Assembly (NCBI GenBank): GCA_963754385.1
Contig: CAVWGE010000002.1
Location: forward strand, 248,001 to 312,000
Length of the DNA: 64,000 bases
Direction: 5' to 3'
Origin: 9FT-COMBO-48-23 sp963754385
Lineage (GTDB): Bacteria; Chloroflexota; Dehalococcoidia; GIF9; UBA5629
Under the pieces are notes generated by a model. It made no database searches, was not told the origin of the DNA, and saw only the letters and a list, made by a program, of their open reading frames with translations. Shown piece by piece: positions 1 through 7,829 of this stretch (positions are counted from its first letter, which is position 1; each line of letters starts with the position of its first letter). The position numbers and the translations under genes were made by a program.

Positions 1-574
1 TTATGTTTTGCTTTCGTTTTCTTTTTTGCGCATAGGGTAGCTATTGACTGGTTAAATGAGATCTCACGGCAGGAGATGACAATTATAGCGTTGAGTTAGA
101 GCTTTTTCAATTTGACTTTCAGTTTCCAACACCTAATTTTAGAATAGTGCTTGACCACCCCCACAGCAGAGAAATATCGCATCAGATGAGATATCTCCAC
201 GGAATAGCCTTTATCTAGACTTTTTCAACAAACTCCGTAACAAAATTCTCACCATACAACCCAATTTCACACGTGCCAAAGCCTATCCTTAATCTTGGTG
301 GAGCACAGGAATAGGACGAAGCGGTTTTTCCGTGGAATCTTATTTCACAATCGATGGTAAACTCAAAGTTGATATTTATATAGACATGGGTGAAAGAGAA
401 TACAATGAGATGGCATTCAACCAACTGAAAGAAAATAGAATTGCTATCGAAGAAAGAATGGGCCACGAATTGGTTTGGGACCCCTTACCTGGTAGCCGAG
501 CGTGTCGTATCTACATAGCTACCGATGGGACGATCAATGATGAAGAGCAGAAGCTCACTGAACTTATCGATTGA
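1..574 (+). pseudogene. Decayed DUF4268-domain gene, 5' end outside the window
   Basis: Pieces of one protein can be followed through three frames. Frame 1 at 31-69 reads HRVAIDWLNE, like the EHRAALDWLNE block of DUF4268 proteins. Frame 3 at 72-120 reads NYSVELELFQF, like the FFGVELELWRI block. Frame 2 from about 155 reads through WWSTGIGRSGF and ends with the ELVWDPLPGSRACRIYI block and a stop at 572-574. Frame 2 carries an in-frame TAA at 290-292, where a CAA (Gln) would fit. At least two frameshifts and one nonsense mutation are needed, so this is a dead gene, not a sequencing slip. A GTG at 332 could start an 80-residue stub, but there is no ribosome-binding site. DUF4268 proteins are often accessory genes near restriction or nuclease loci. 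The family call is from memory of its conserved blocks. Confidence 0.6.
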
Positions 575-705
575 GCGGCTCCCCTAGTAATAAAATTCAA
601 AGAAATCTTGAGCCCCCTAGTCAGAAACATCCAAATAGAAGGGTAAAACTGAAAATGACTATAGCAAAAGCAAGCTAAAAGTGTAGAATTCCCCAAAGGC
701 AAACT

Positions 706-1959
706 ATGTTGGAAAATCTGTCATCGCACCTCGAAAAATATCTGCCACCGCCGGTTCTAGCTCTGGTAAAAATTGCCGGCAAAGAGGCCGGTGAGATGGG
801 GCTGGGACTATACATTGTCGGCGGAGTGGTGCGCGATTTACTTCTGGGCCGTGCCAATTTAGACTTCGATTTAGTGGTCGAAGGCGACACCATCAGCCTT
901 GCCCGGAGGCTAACAAAGGACAGCCAGGCGAAGCTAACAATTCATTCTCGCTTCGGCACTGCCAAGCTCGACTACCCCGGCTTCAGCCTTGACTTGGCTA
1001 CCGCCCGCAGCGAAACCTACAGCAAACCGGGAGCCCTGCCCACCGTTAAGCCGGGTGACCTCAAAGACGACCTAATCCGCCGGGACTTCTCCATCAACGC
1101 TATGGCCCTGCACCTAAATCCACAACGCTTCGGTGAGCTTATCGACCTGTATCACGGCAAAGACGACCTCGAACATCGCCTCATCCGCATCCTGCACCCG
1201 AACAGTTTCATCGACGATGCCACCAGAATCTTAAGGGCAGTACGCTACGAGCAAAGGTTAGACTTCACACTGGAGGCTGAAACTGAAAAATTGCTTCGCC
1301 GCGATGTACCCATGCTCGATACCATAAGCGGCGACCGCATAAGACATGAGCTGGAACTAATCCTGAAAGAAGATAAACCAGAGCGAGTCCTCAGGCGAGC
1401 TGGAGAGTTAGGTATTCTCCGCCAACTGCACTCATCCCTGAAAGTCAACGACTGGCTCAGCCATAAATTAGAACAAGCTCGCCAGTCATATAAGCAAACC
1501 TCGCTTCCTTTGCTTTACCTGTGCCTGCTCATCTACAACCTGACTGAAATGGCGAACGAGAAGTTCATCCCACGTCTAAACTTCCCCAAAAATTCGGCTC
1601 AAGCCATGCACCACACCTTGAAGCTCAAAGCTCAACTTCACAGCTTAGCCAACTCCCAGCTAAAGCCAAGTGATATCTATCAGTCGCTTCACAGCTACAC
1701 AACGACAGCCATTCAAGTCAACGCTCTGGCATCTGAATCACCGATAGCCAGCCGACACCTGCAGCTGTACCTGACAAAATTACGTTATGTAAAGACACTA
1801 GTGAGTGGAGAAGACTTGAAGAAGATGGGGATTCCTGCCGGCCCTCGGATAGGAGAGATTCTAAACACACTACACAAGGCGCGGCTCAACGGAGAAGTCA
1901 GGACACGAAAAGAAGAGGAAAAATTCGTCCACACCTGGCGCCAAAAGCAATCAGGCTAA
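706..1959 (+). CDS. cca: CCA-adding tRNA nucleotidyltransferase / poly(A) polymerase family
   Basis: A cytoplasmic class II nucleotidyltransferase that adds or repairs the 3' CCA of tRNAs from CTP and ATP. The head domain begins near residue 25 with the nucleotide-binding GGVVRDLLLG. It continues with the metal-binding DFDLVV pair (about residue 56-61) and the RRDFSINAMAL block (about 125-135). The linker motif RILRAVRYEQRLDF follows near 175. The C-terminal half is helical, as expected for the tRNA-binding body. The length of 417 residues is normal. The ATG at 706 is the first start in frame after the upstream pseudogene. The stop overlaps the convergent ispE stop by four bases. The encoded tRNA-Thr in this window already carries CCA, so a repair role is as likely as de novo addition. 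Confidence 0.9.
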   Translation: MLENLSSHLEKYLPPPVLALVKIAGKEAGEMGLGLYIVGGVVRDLLLGRANLDFDLVVEGDTISLARRLTKDSQAKLTIHSRFGTAKLDYPGFSLDLATARSETYSKPGALPTVKPGDLKDDLIRRDFSINAMALHLNPQRFGELIDLYHGKDDLEHRLIRILHPNSFIDDATRILRAVRYEQRLDFTLEAETEKLLRRDVPMLDTISGDRIRHELELILKEDKPERVLRRAGELGILRQLHSSLKVNDWLSHKLEQARQSYKQTSLPLLYLCLLIYNLTEMANEKFIPRLNFPKNSAQAMHHTLKLKAQLHSLANSQLKPSDIYQSLHSYTTTAIQVNALASESPIASRHLQLYLTKLRYVKTLVSGEDLKKMGIPAGPRIGEILNTLHKARLNGEVRTRKEEEKFVHTWRQKQSG

Positions 1960-2816
1960 ACCACCTGGGGCACAACGGTAGACACAGAATAGACTTCAAG
2001 CCCTTGTCGACTGAGTAGGCTACACATTTTCTCAGCTTCAACCTTACTATCTACAGGAGCAAACAAAGCCGGGCCTGAGCCAACTAAGTGAATGTCCTTG
2101 CCAGCTGCTTCCTCAAAACGCCTCCAATAACCTTCCAGCCCGGGAAAAGCATCGAAGGCCACCTTGTCAAAAACATTAAACAACAACGAGGGAACAATTC
2201 GCCTATCTTGTGACCAGGTTCTCACTGCTTTGTTGATAAACTTACCTTCAGTAAAATGTCGATTATCCAAGTGGGAATAAAGCTGCTTCGTTTTGCCAGG
2301 TATTCTGGGCAATGGCGGCAAAAGCAGGACAAACCAACTCGGCATCGAAGCTCCCAAAGGTGTTACCCTTTCGCCTCTGCCCTCTATTAAAGCCGTGCCT
2401 CTATGAATAAAAAAAGGCACGTCTGACCCGAGCTTGGCTGCCAGCTCAACCAAATCCGAAGTTTTCAGTTTTAGCTTCCAGAGCCTGTTGAGAGCTGACA
2501 AGGTCGTGGCTGCATCGCTACTGCCACCACCCAAACCAGCACCCCAGGGTATTCGCTTTTCAAGCTTAATCTTCGCCCCTTTCTCATAGCCGCTAATCTT
2601 TCTGAGCAATTCAGCAGCTTGAATCACCAGGTTATCCGAAGTCTGCAAACTCGGCTCAGTGCATTCGAATGAAGTCTTACCAGCTAACTCAAATGAAAGG
2701 ACATCACACAGATTAATTGTTTGGACCAGACTGCGAATCTCGTGGTAGCCATCAGCACGCTTGCCCAGAACCTCAAGGACAAGATTAATCTTTGCCGGTG
2801 CCACGCATGTCAGCAC
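1956..2816 (-). CDS. ispE: 4-(cytidine-5'-diphospho)-2-C-methyl-D-erythritol kinase
   Basis: Phosphorylates CDP-ME at the 2-hydroxyl with ATP in the non-mevalonate (MEP) isoprenoid pathway. The N-terminus APAKINLVLEVLGKRADGYHEI is typical of IspE, with the catalytic Lys at residue 9 and the substrate-binding Asp-Gly-Tyr-His block. The GHMP-kinase ATP loop PWGAGLGGGSSDAA is at about residues 88-101. A C-terminal GSGPALFA glycine motif completes the fold. The length of 286 residues is standard. It lies five bases behind rsmA on the same strand, so the two are almost certainly co-transcribed. It supplies precursors to the prenyl diphosphate synthase at 11680-12642. Confidence 0.95.
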   Translation of the reverse strand: MLTCVAPAKINLVLEVLGKRADGYHEIRSLVQTINLCDVLSFELAGKTSFECTEPSLQTSDNLVIQAAELLRKISGYEKGAKIKLEKRIPWGAGLGGGSSDAATTLSALNRLWKLKLKTSDLVELAAKLGSDVPFFIHRGTALIEGRGERVTPLGASMPSWFVLLLPPLPRIPGKTKQLYSHLDNRHFTEGKFINKAVRTWSQDRRIVPSLLFNVFDKVAFDAFPGLEGYWRRFEEAAGKDIHLVGSGPALFAPVDSKVEAEKMCSLLSRQGLEVYSVSTVVPQVV

Positions 2817-2821
2817 AGAAT

Positions 2822-3679
2822 CTACTCCTTTTTCAGAGTCTCCGAAACCTCATGCAACCTCGCCCACTCTTCCAGGCTGAGCGTTTCAGCCCGGCGTTTA
2901 GAGTCTATGTTCGCCCCCTCCAGCAATAAGGTAATCTCAGCCGGTTTCATGCCCAAGCTGTGGGCTAGCGAGTTGTGCAGTTGCTTCCGAGGTGAGCTGA
3001 ATCCGGCTCTGACCAGGTCAAAGAAGCCACCCATATCAGACACTTTAACCGCAGGCTCCGGCAACAGGTCGAAGCGCACTATAACCGAATCCACTTTCGG
3101 CTGGGGATAAAAGCACTGAGCTGGCACGTGCGAGATAATCCTTGGCTTAGTGTATGTCTGGAGACTAACCGCCAGCAAAGACATCCTGCCCGGCCCGGCA
3201 ACGATAGCCTCGCCAACCTCCTTCTGCACCATCACCACCATCAAAGATGGTTTCGGCGAGGCTTCCACGAAATAGCGCAATACCGGCGAAGTAATATAAT
3301 AGGGCAGATTTGCCACCACCTTGTAGTGACTTGTTCCTTCTAGTAGCTCTGATGGGCTAACCTTGAGTATATCAGCGTTAATTACGCGTAAATTGGCCGG
3401 TGAAGCTAATCGGTGCTTTAGCAGCGAAGCCAGCTTTGTGTCAAGTTCCACGGCAACAACATTACCAGCTCGCTTAACTAGCTCAGCAGTTAAAATGCCC
3501 AAACCGGGACCAACTTCAATCACAGTATCTGCTGGAGAAAGCTCAGCGGCTTCAACTATGGTCTGTAAAACCAATGCGTCTGCAAGGAAATGTTGTCCCA
3601 GGCTTTTCCTCGCCCTTAGACCGGACTGGCGAAGCAATCGCTTGACCTGAGCTGGGGGAAAAATCGTTTTTTTAGGCAC
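2822..3679 (-). CDS. rsmA: 16S rRNA (adenine1518/1519-N6)-dimethyltransferase
   Basis: KsgA/RsmA dimethylates the two adjacent adenines in the 3' hairpin of 16S rRNA with S-adenosylmethionine, late in 30S assembly. The sequence shows the KSLGQHFL start block, the SAM-binding VIEVGPGLGILTAEL motif (about residues 54-68) and the catalytic NLPYYITSPV motif (about 125-134). The C-terminal helical domain carries the FSSPRKQLHNSL block. At 285 residues it is of normal length. It is the first gene of an rsmA-ispE pair, a common bacterial arrangement. It starts about 30 bases from the mature 3' end of the SRP RNA gene on the same strand, so read-through from that promoter could contribute to expression. 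Confidence 0.96.
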   Translation of the reverse strand: MPKKTIFPPAQVKRLLRQSGLRARKSLGQHFLADALVLQTIVEAAELSPADTVIEVGPGLGILTAELVKRAGNVVAVELDTKLASLLKHRLASPANLRVINADILKVSPSELLEGTSHYKVVANLPYYITSPVLRYFVEASPKPSLMVVMVQKEVGEAIVAGPGRMSLLAVSLQTYTKPRIISHVPAQCFYPQPKVDSVIVRFDLLPEPAVKVSDMGGFFDLVRAGFSSPRKQLHNSLAHSLGMKPAEITLLLEGANIDSKRRAETLSLEEWARLHEVSETLKKE

Positions 3680-3711
3680 TTAAAGGCTTTAAATCTCCTG
3701 AGTTTCAATAT

Positions 3712-3981
3712 GGGCCGTGCACCGACTGTCGACTTTTGTCTTCCAGCTTACTACAGTTAGCCAGCTCCAGCCAGGTAACCTTGCGGCACCCGGAGATAAC
3801 TATTTACCGCTGCTTCCTTCCGGACCTGACGGGGTTCATAGCCCTCCGCCGCGCAAGACCCAGCCCTCAACGCCGCTTTACCGCAGCAGTCCTAAAAGAC
3901 AAAACCCTCGAGCCGGAATTCAACCCCGCTATAGCGGATCTCGGGTACAGGGCACCGCTAGTTCCCCGTCTAGCACGGCCC
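3712..3981 (-). ncRNA. ffs: Signal recognition particle RNA, large (Alu-containing) bacterial type
   Basis: On the minus strand the universally conserved SRP54-binding apical loop GTCAGGTCCGGAAGGAAGCA is present. The Alu-domain 5' segment (GTGCTAGACGGGGAACTAGC, then GGTGCCCTGTACC) closely matches the Bacillus-type 6S/scRNA rather than the short 4.5S RNA. The 5' GGGCCGTGC and 3' GCACGGCCC are perfect complements, which closes helix 5 and sets the ends. The length is about 270 nt. It pairs with Ffh to target nascent membrane proteins. It is transcribed toward rsmA from its own promoter at 3988-4016. All open reading frames across this segment are spurious. Confidence 0.95.
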
Positions 3982-3987
3982 AACCAA

Positions 3988-4016
3988 ATACTACTCTGGA
4001 GGATTAAACTTTTCAA
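3988..4016 (-). promoter_or_regulatory. SRP RNA promoter
   Basis: Minus-strand TTGAAA (4011-4016), a 17-base spacer and TAGTAT (3988-3993). The predicted transcription start falls one or two bases before the GGGCCGTGC 5' end of the RNA, which independently supports the RNA boundary. Confidence 0.75.
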
Positions 4017-4062
4017 GACTATTGCCCGCCAAACCTCTGATTTCGGCAGGAATCAGGAGTAT

Positions 4063-4794
4063 CTACCAGCCCACGCTCAATCGCATAATAAGCGGCGTGG
4101 GCAATCCCTGCTCTGTCATCCTTTTTTGTGTATCTGGAATATCATATTCAACCCGGTAATGATAGACGGTTTGGGCCTCAGTATCATAAAGGGCATAGCT
4201 TGCCCGAGGGTCACCATCACGAGGTTGTCCCACACCCCCCGGATTGATGATCAAGCGTTTTTTCCCCAACTTCAAGTTGGTCCCTTCTGAAAACATCTTG
4301 TAGACTGCCTTATTGCCGGCAAGTTCGAAGATGAGTGGAACGTGGGAATGCCCCACGAGGCAGTAAGCTGTTTCGAAACAGGCAAAGTTGTCTTGCGCTG
4401 CATCAATCGATAGCAGATATTCCCAAATAGGCTCCCGTGGGCTGCCGTGAACCAGCGTAAAACCGTCCTCACAAAGGCTAAGAGGCAAGTTTTGCAGGTA
4501 ATCAATGTCTTCGGCAGCTAACTGCTGTGCCGTCCAATGACAGGCTAGAGCTGCCACGGGATTAAATTCGGCAGTATCCATTTTGCCAATCGCCGCCCAA
4601 TCATGATTACCGGCAACACATACATGCTCAAATTGCTGCAGACGCTCAATGCACTCACGAGGGTCAGGACCGTAGCCCACCACATCTCCGAGACACCATA
4701 TCTTATCAAAACCACCTCTATCAGCAGCATGGCGAAGCACTGCCTCGAAAGCCGTTAAATTGCCGTGAATATCGCCGAGGATTGCATAACGCAT
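4063..4794 (-). CDS. Metallophosphoesterase family protein (MJ0936/YfcE-like)
   Basis: A calcineurin-like phosphoesterase. The dimetal-site motifs are in order: GDIHGN (residues 8-13), GDVVGYGPDP (about 36-45), AGNHD (about 60-64), then GHSHVPL (about 148-154). A single compact domain of 243 residues with no membrane segment suggests a cytosolic phosphodiesterase. The substrate cannot be read from the sequence; relatives act on diadenosine polyphosphates, phosphodiesters or protein phosphates. The ATG at 4794 lies eight bases after an extended -10 box and has no Shine-Dalgarno sequence, so its mRNA may be leaderless. The neighbours (SRP RNA downstream, a GGCT-like gene divergent) give no further functional hint. 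Confidence 0.85.
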   Translation of the reverse strand: MRYAILGDIHGNLTAFEAVLRHAADRGGFDKIWCLGDVVGYGPDPRECIERLQQFEHVCVAGNHDWAAIGKMDTAEFNPVAALACHWTAQQLAAEDIDYLQNLPLSLCEDGFTLVHGSPREPIWEYLLSIDAAQDNFACFETAYCLVGHSHVPLIFELAGNKAVYKMFSEGTNLKLGKKRLIINPGGVGQPRDGDPRASYALYDTEAQTVYHYRVEYDIPDTQKRMTEQGLPTPLIMRLSVGW

Positions 4795-4802
4795 ACCGCC
4801 TA

Positions 4803-4811
4803 ACTATACCA
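4803..4811 (-). promoter_or_regulatory. Extended -10 promoter of the metallophosphoesterase gene
   Basis: Minus strand TGGTATAGT: a TGN extension followed by TATAGT at 4803-4808. Eight bases separate the box from the ATG, so transcription should start at or next to the A of the start codon. Confidence 0.6.
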
Positions 4812-4903
4812 TCTGAAAGTCGATTTGTTAAGTTTGGATAACAGGGTATGATAAGGAAGAGAAAAAAGGTAAAATATTGCTGAAGAAAAAGTTCGAAGAT
4901 GGG

Positions 4904-5314
4904 ATGACAAAAGAAGTGTATTATTTTGCATATGCCTCCAATCTCAATCGGAAGCAGATAGCAGAGCGCGCTCCGGACAGCAAACCCAGGTTCATCGCCA
5001 CCCTGCCTAATTTCAAACTCACCTTCACCGCACGGTCAGGACAGCAAGGTGGAGTTGCCAGCATAACTCCACATAGAGGCGAAAAAGTTATAGGGGCTGT
5101 TTACGAGATATCCGATAGGGACTTGAAGCGGCTGGATGGGTATGAGGGTTATCCTACTATTTACGACCGGCGAAAGGTAACTGCGTGGACTGAGACTAAC
5201 GAACCGATAGAAGCCATAACCTATATCAAGATAGACCAATCAAAAGAGATAAAACCTTCTGCTGAATATCTGGCTGTCGTTCAGCAGGGTTACAGGGACT
5301 GGCAAATAGTATGA
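4904..5314 (+). CDS. Gamma-glutamylcyclotransferase-like (GGCT/AIG2 fold) protein
   Basis: The sequence opens with YYFAYASNLN, the phosphate-cradle motif of GGCT proteins (usually YFAYGSNL). The catalytic-type Glu is in GYEGYPTIYDRRKV (about residues 84-97), and the VYEISDRDLKRLD block also fits. Members split gamma-glutamyl amines or amino acids, releasing 5-oxoproline; the true substrate here is unknown. ATG 4904 leaves 136 residues and places the motif four residues from the start. A TTG at 4877 would add nine residues with no better ribosome site. The Gly-to-Ser change in the first motif is conservative and seen in relatives. The gene stands alone, convergent with a zinc-ribbon membrane protein two bases away. 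Confidence 0.8.
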   Translation: MTKEVYYFAYASNLNRKQIAERAPDSKPRFIATLPNFKLTFTARSGQQGGVASITPHRGEKVIGAVYEISDRDLKRLDGYEGYPTIYDRRKVTAWTETNEPIEAITYIKIDQSKEIKPSAEYLAVVQQGYRDWQIV

Positions 5315-5316
5315 GC

Positions 5317-5763
5317 CTATTCTTTTGACCTGGTATTACTTTCTATATCAATAAGCACATAACAAAGGTCAGCAAAGGCTATCAAAAACAAGCCGAATAA
5401 TATCGAAACTACGACACCTGCAGCCGCTATGCCCGCCGTTCCCATACCGACACCCCAGGGTACGAACTTGCTAAATTCTCCCGCACCCTGAACTGCTATC
5501 ACAGCCAGGGCAATCGAGAAGAGGGTACCACCCACCATTACCACCCAGCCAATAATTCTATAGACAGTGGCAACCGCCCTTAAAGCCCCGTATTTTCGAG
5601 CCGCCACAGCTTCTCTTGCCGTCGGCTTGGCAGCCGCCGGTGCTGGTTCCGGCTCCAAAACTTCCTGTTTAGCAGCAATTGGCAATCTAGTTCCACAGAC
5701 AGTACAAAACTGATCCCCTACACTCTGCGCACCACAGCCAGGACACGTAACAACTTGTTGCAT
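5317..5763 (-). CDS. Zinc-ribbon membrane protein with two transmembrane segments
   Basis: A short N-terminal zinc ribbon (CPGCGAQSVGDQFCTVCGTRL, residues 8-28) is followed by an Ala/Pro/Glu-rich linker to about residue 50. Two hydrophobic helices follow: about residues 68-92 (IIGWVVMVGGTLFSIALAVI) and about 110-135 (GIAAAGVVVSILFGLFLIAFA). The 148-residue length matches many zinc-ribbon membrane proteins of unknown function. It lies 23 bases downstream of a related zinc-ribbon gene, so the two probably share one transcript. The ribbon should face the cytoplasm. It could sense or scaffold something, but nothing in the sequence names a partner. Confidence 0.75.
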   Translation of the reverse strand: MQQVVTCPGCGAQSVGDQFCTVCGTRLPIAAKQEVLEPEPAPAAAKPTAREAVAARKYGALRAVATVYRIIGWVVMVGGTLFSIALAVIAVQGAGEFSKFVPWGVGMGTAGIAAAGVVVSILFGLFLIAFADLCYVLIDIESNTRSKE

Positions 5764-5786
5764 ATATTATCGAGCCTCCTGTCGCA

Positions 5787-6206
5787 TCAAGCTCCAAAAG
5801 GGAGCTTATAGTTAAAGGCAAGAACCATCACAATAGCGACAATCAAGTATATTATGCCTCCGATTAACAGTCCTAGTAATGCCATGCGCCACCATAGACC
5901 CCAGGCCAGCCCCCAGGTAGGCTTGACCTCGACCTGCTGACGAGGGATAACAGGGCTGACAACTTTGGCAGGCGCTCCTTGAGGCGGGGCAGCTGGCGCC
6001 TGCTGAGCCAAAGCAACCAATGCCGCTCCGCAATTTCCACAAAACTGTTGCCCGGCGAGATTCTGTGAGCCGCAATTAGGACACTTGATTTTTTGCTGCT
6101 GCACCTCAGTAGCCAGCTTTGTTCCGCACTTCCCGCAGAACTGCTGACCTGAAGCGCTTACCGCACCACAGCTAGGGCATGTGACCGTATGCTGCATATC
6201 ACTCAC
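5787..6206 (-). CDS. Double zinc-ribbon membrane protein
   Basis: Two tandem zinc ribbons occupy residues 10-31 (CPSCGAVSASGQQFCGKCG) and 42-63 (CPNCGSQNLAGQQFCGNCG). A Pro/Ala-rich linker follows, and then one membrane helix near the C-terminus (about residues 108-130, MALLGLLIGGIIYLIVAIVMV). The two ribbons are near copies of each other and resemble the single ribbon of the next gene, which suggests local duplication. Start ATG 6206 has a strong AAGGAGGTG site seven bases upstream. Such proteins are widespread and mostly uncharacterised. A good -10/-35 pair lies upstream at 6227-6255. Confidence 0.75.
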   Translation of the reverse strand: MSDMQHTVTCPSCGAVSASGQQFCGKCGTKLATEVQQQKIKCPNCGSQNLAGQQFCGNCGAALVALAQQAPAAPPQGAPAKVVSPVIPRQQVEVKPTWGLAWGLWWRMALLGLLIGGIIYLIVAIVMVLAFNYKLPFGA

Positions 6207-6226
6207 CTCCTTACCTGTTTAATCGC

Positions 6227-6255
6227 ATTATATAACTTGTATTTGCTATACACAA
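6227..6255 (-). promoter_or_regulatory. Promoter of the zinc-ribbon gene pair
   Basis: Minus-strand TTGTGT (6250-6255), a 17-base spacer and a perfect TATAAT (6227-6232). The start site would give a leader of about 15 bases containing the AAGGAGGTG ribosome-binding site. Confidence 0.6.
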
Positions 6256-6314
6256 GACTTTCTAAAAGTCTTACAAAGAAAAATGATTAAAGTTTAGGCC
6301 AAAATATAAGCTTG

Positions 6315-6323
6315 TGCTATAAT
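6315..6323 (+). promoter_or_regulatory. Extended -10 promoter of thiL
   Basis: TGCTATAAT: a TGN extension plus a perfect TATAAT at 6318-6323. Seven bases separate it from the thiL ATG. Transcription should begin on the start codon and there is no Shine-Dalgarno sequence, so a leaderless mRNA is expected. Confidence 0.65.
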
Positions 6324-6330
6324 CGCAGCC

Positions 6331-7341
6331 ATGAAGGTCTCTGAGTTAGGCGAATTTGGCTTAATCGAGCTTTTGGCCGATATTGTTGATAGAACCAAGC
6401 ATCCTCAAGACAGCTCTTGGCAACGGTTACTAATCGGCATTGGTGATGATGCCGCTGTCTGGCAAGGAGACAGCTCCATCCAGCTGGCCACCACAGATAG
6501 CCTGATTCAAGATACACACTTCGACCTGAATATTACCACCTGGGAGGAGCTGGGCTGGAAAGCCATTGCTGTGAATCTGAGCGATATCGCCGCTATGGGC
6601 GGTATCCCTAAATATGCCCTGATTTCCCTGGCTTTGCCCGGCGAACTGGAAACAGATTGCGTTTCCAGCCTCTACCAAGGCATGGCTCAAATAGCCAACC
6701 AGTTCGGAGTCGCCATAATCGGCGGTAACATCGCTTCCGCCAGCAGAACTATGATTACCGTCACCGTTTTAGGTAGTCTGGAATCAAAGTCCACACTGAC
6801 TCGCTCGGCAGCTGTACCGGGTGACCAAATAGCTGTTACAGGGTATACGGGACTATCGGCTGCCGGTCTCAAGATGCTCAAGCAAAAGCTCAGCTTCGAT
6901 GCCGAAACAAGCCGGCTTCTCAGGCGAGCCCATCTCCAACCCACACCAAGGATAAACGAGGGGCAGGTTCTCCTACGCCACGGGGTCAAGGCTGCCATAG
7001 ACATAAGCGATGGTCTGATTGCCGACCTGACTCATATATGCAAGGCAAGCAAAGTCAGCGCCAGGATAAACAAGGACTCAGTGCCGATACATCCTATACT
7101 TCAGTCAAACTTCAAATCGGATTGTCAGCAATTAGCCCTGAGTGGCGGCGAGGACTATGAGCTGCTCTTCACCACAAGCAGTCAGGTCATCAACCAAATA
7201 AAACAAGCCATCTCCTGCCCAATGACGGTAATCGGTGAAATAACTAAAGGAACGCCGGGACAGGTGACGCTAATTGATGCTGCCGGTAAAAGTATTCCCC
7301 GGCAACAAGGCGGCTGGGAACATTTCAAATCCAAAGCGTGA
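6331..7341 (+). CDS. thiL: Thiamine-monophosphate kinase
   Basis: Phosphorylates thiamine monophosphate to thiamine pyrophosphate with ATP, the last step to the cofactor. PurM-like fold. Visible blocks: the N-terminal GEFGLIELL; the Mg/ATP-binding GIGDDAAVW (about residues 37-45); TTDSLIQDTHFDL; the NLSDIAAMGG motif (about 86-95); and GGEDYELLFTT (about 276-286). At 336 residues it is of normal length. It is the first gene of thiL-tsaE-tsaB-ndk. The tsaE start overlaps its stop, which implies translational coupling. No TPP riboswitch precedes it; the extended -10 sits directly before the ATG, leaving no room for one. Confidence 0.95.
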   Translation: MKVSELGEFGLIELLADIVDRTKHPQDSSWQRLLIGIGDDAAVWQGDSSIQLATTDSLIQDTHFDLNITTWEELGWKAIAVNLSDIAAMGGIPKYALISLALPGELETDCVSSLYQGMAQIANQFGVAIIGGNIASASRTMITVTVLGSLESKSTLTRSAAVPGDQIAVTGYTGLSAAGLKMLKQKLSFDAETSRLLRRAHLQPTPRINEGQVLLRHGVKAAIDISDGLIADLTHICKASKVSARINKDSVPIHPILQSNFKSDCQQLALSGGEDYELLFTTSSQVINQIKQAISCPMTVIGEITKGTPGQVTLIDAAGKSIPRQQGGWEHFKSKA

Positions 7342-7829
7342 ACATCAAAATGACAACCGTACAGCTTATCTCCCACAGCCCGGAGCAGACTCAACAACTT
7401 GGGAACTATCTCGGCAAGCTGGCTCAGGCGGGTGATGTATTTCTCCTCACCGGCAACCTGGGAAGCGGCAAGACATGTCTGACACAAGGCATTGCCTGGG
7501 GACTTGAAGTCAAAGAATATGCCTTCAGCCCTTCCTTCGTCATAGTCAGAGAATATCACGGCAGACTACCCCTATACCATATAGATTTCTACCGACTCAA
7601 CCGCGTCGAGGAAATCGTAGATTTAGGGCTGGACGAATATCTTTACGGCAAAGGCATTTGCGTGGTCGAATGGGCAGAAAAGGGTATGTCAGTGCTGCCT
7701 AAGGAACATTTTCTGATTAATCTTAGCTACATATCCGATATAGTGCGAGCCATCAGCCTTGAGCCCAAAGGCCATCGCTATACTCAGTTATTAAAATCTC
7801 TTAATCTGGACTTGAAAACATGGAGTTAG
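7338..7829 (+). CDS. tsaE: tRNA threonylcarbamoyladenosine biosynthesis ATPase TsaE
   Basis: ATPase partner of the TsaB-TsaD complex that installs t6A37 on ANN-decoding tRNAs. The P-loop is GNLGSGKTCLTQGIA (about residues 39-53). The FSPSFVIVREY block (about 67-77) and HIDFYRL (about 85-91) are typical of the family, as is VVEWAEKG (about 113-120). GTG 7338 overlaps the thiL stop; an in-frame ATG at 7350 is an alternative that loses four residues. The stop overlaps the tsaB start by ten bases. The downstream gene encodes its direct partner, which strengthens the call. tsaD is not in this window. Confidence 0.92.
   Translation: MNIKMTTVQLISHSPEQTQQLGNYLGKLAQAGDVFLLTGNLGSGKTCLTQGIAWGLEVKEYAFSPSFVIVREYHGRLPLYHIDFYRLNRVEEIVDLGLDEYLYGKGICVVEWAEKGMSVLPKEHFLINLSYISDIVRAISLEPKGHRYTQLLKSLNLDLKTWS

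Noticed and set aside
3736..4290. 184-residue plus-strand open frame
   Set aside because: It runs across the SRP RNA gene and into the metallophosphoesterase on the opposite strand; composition is not protein-like.
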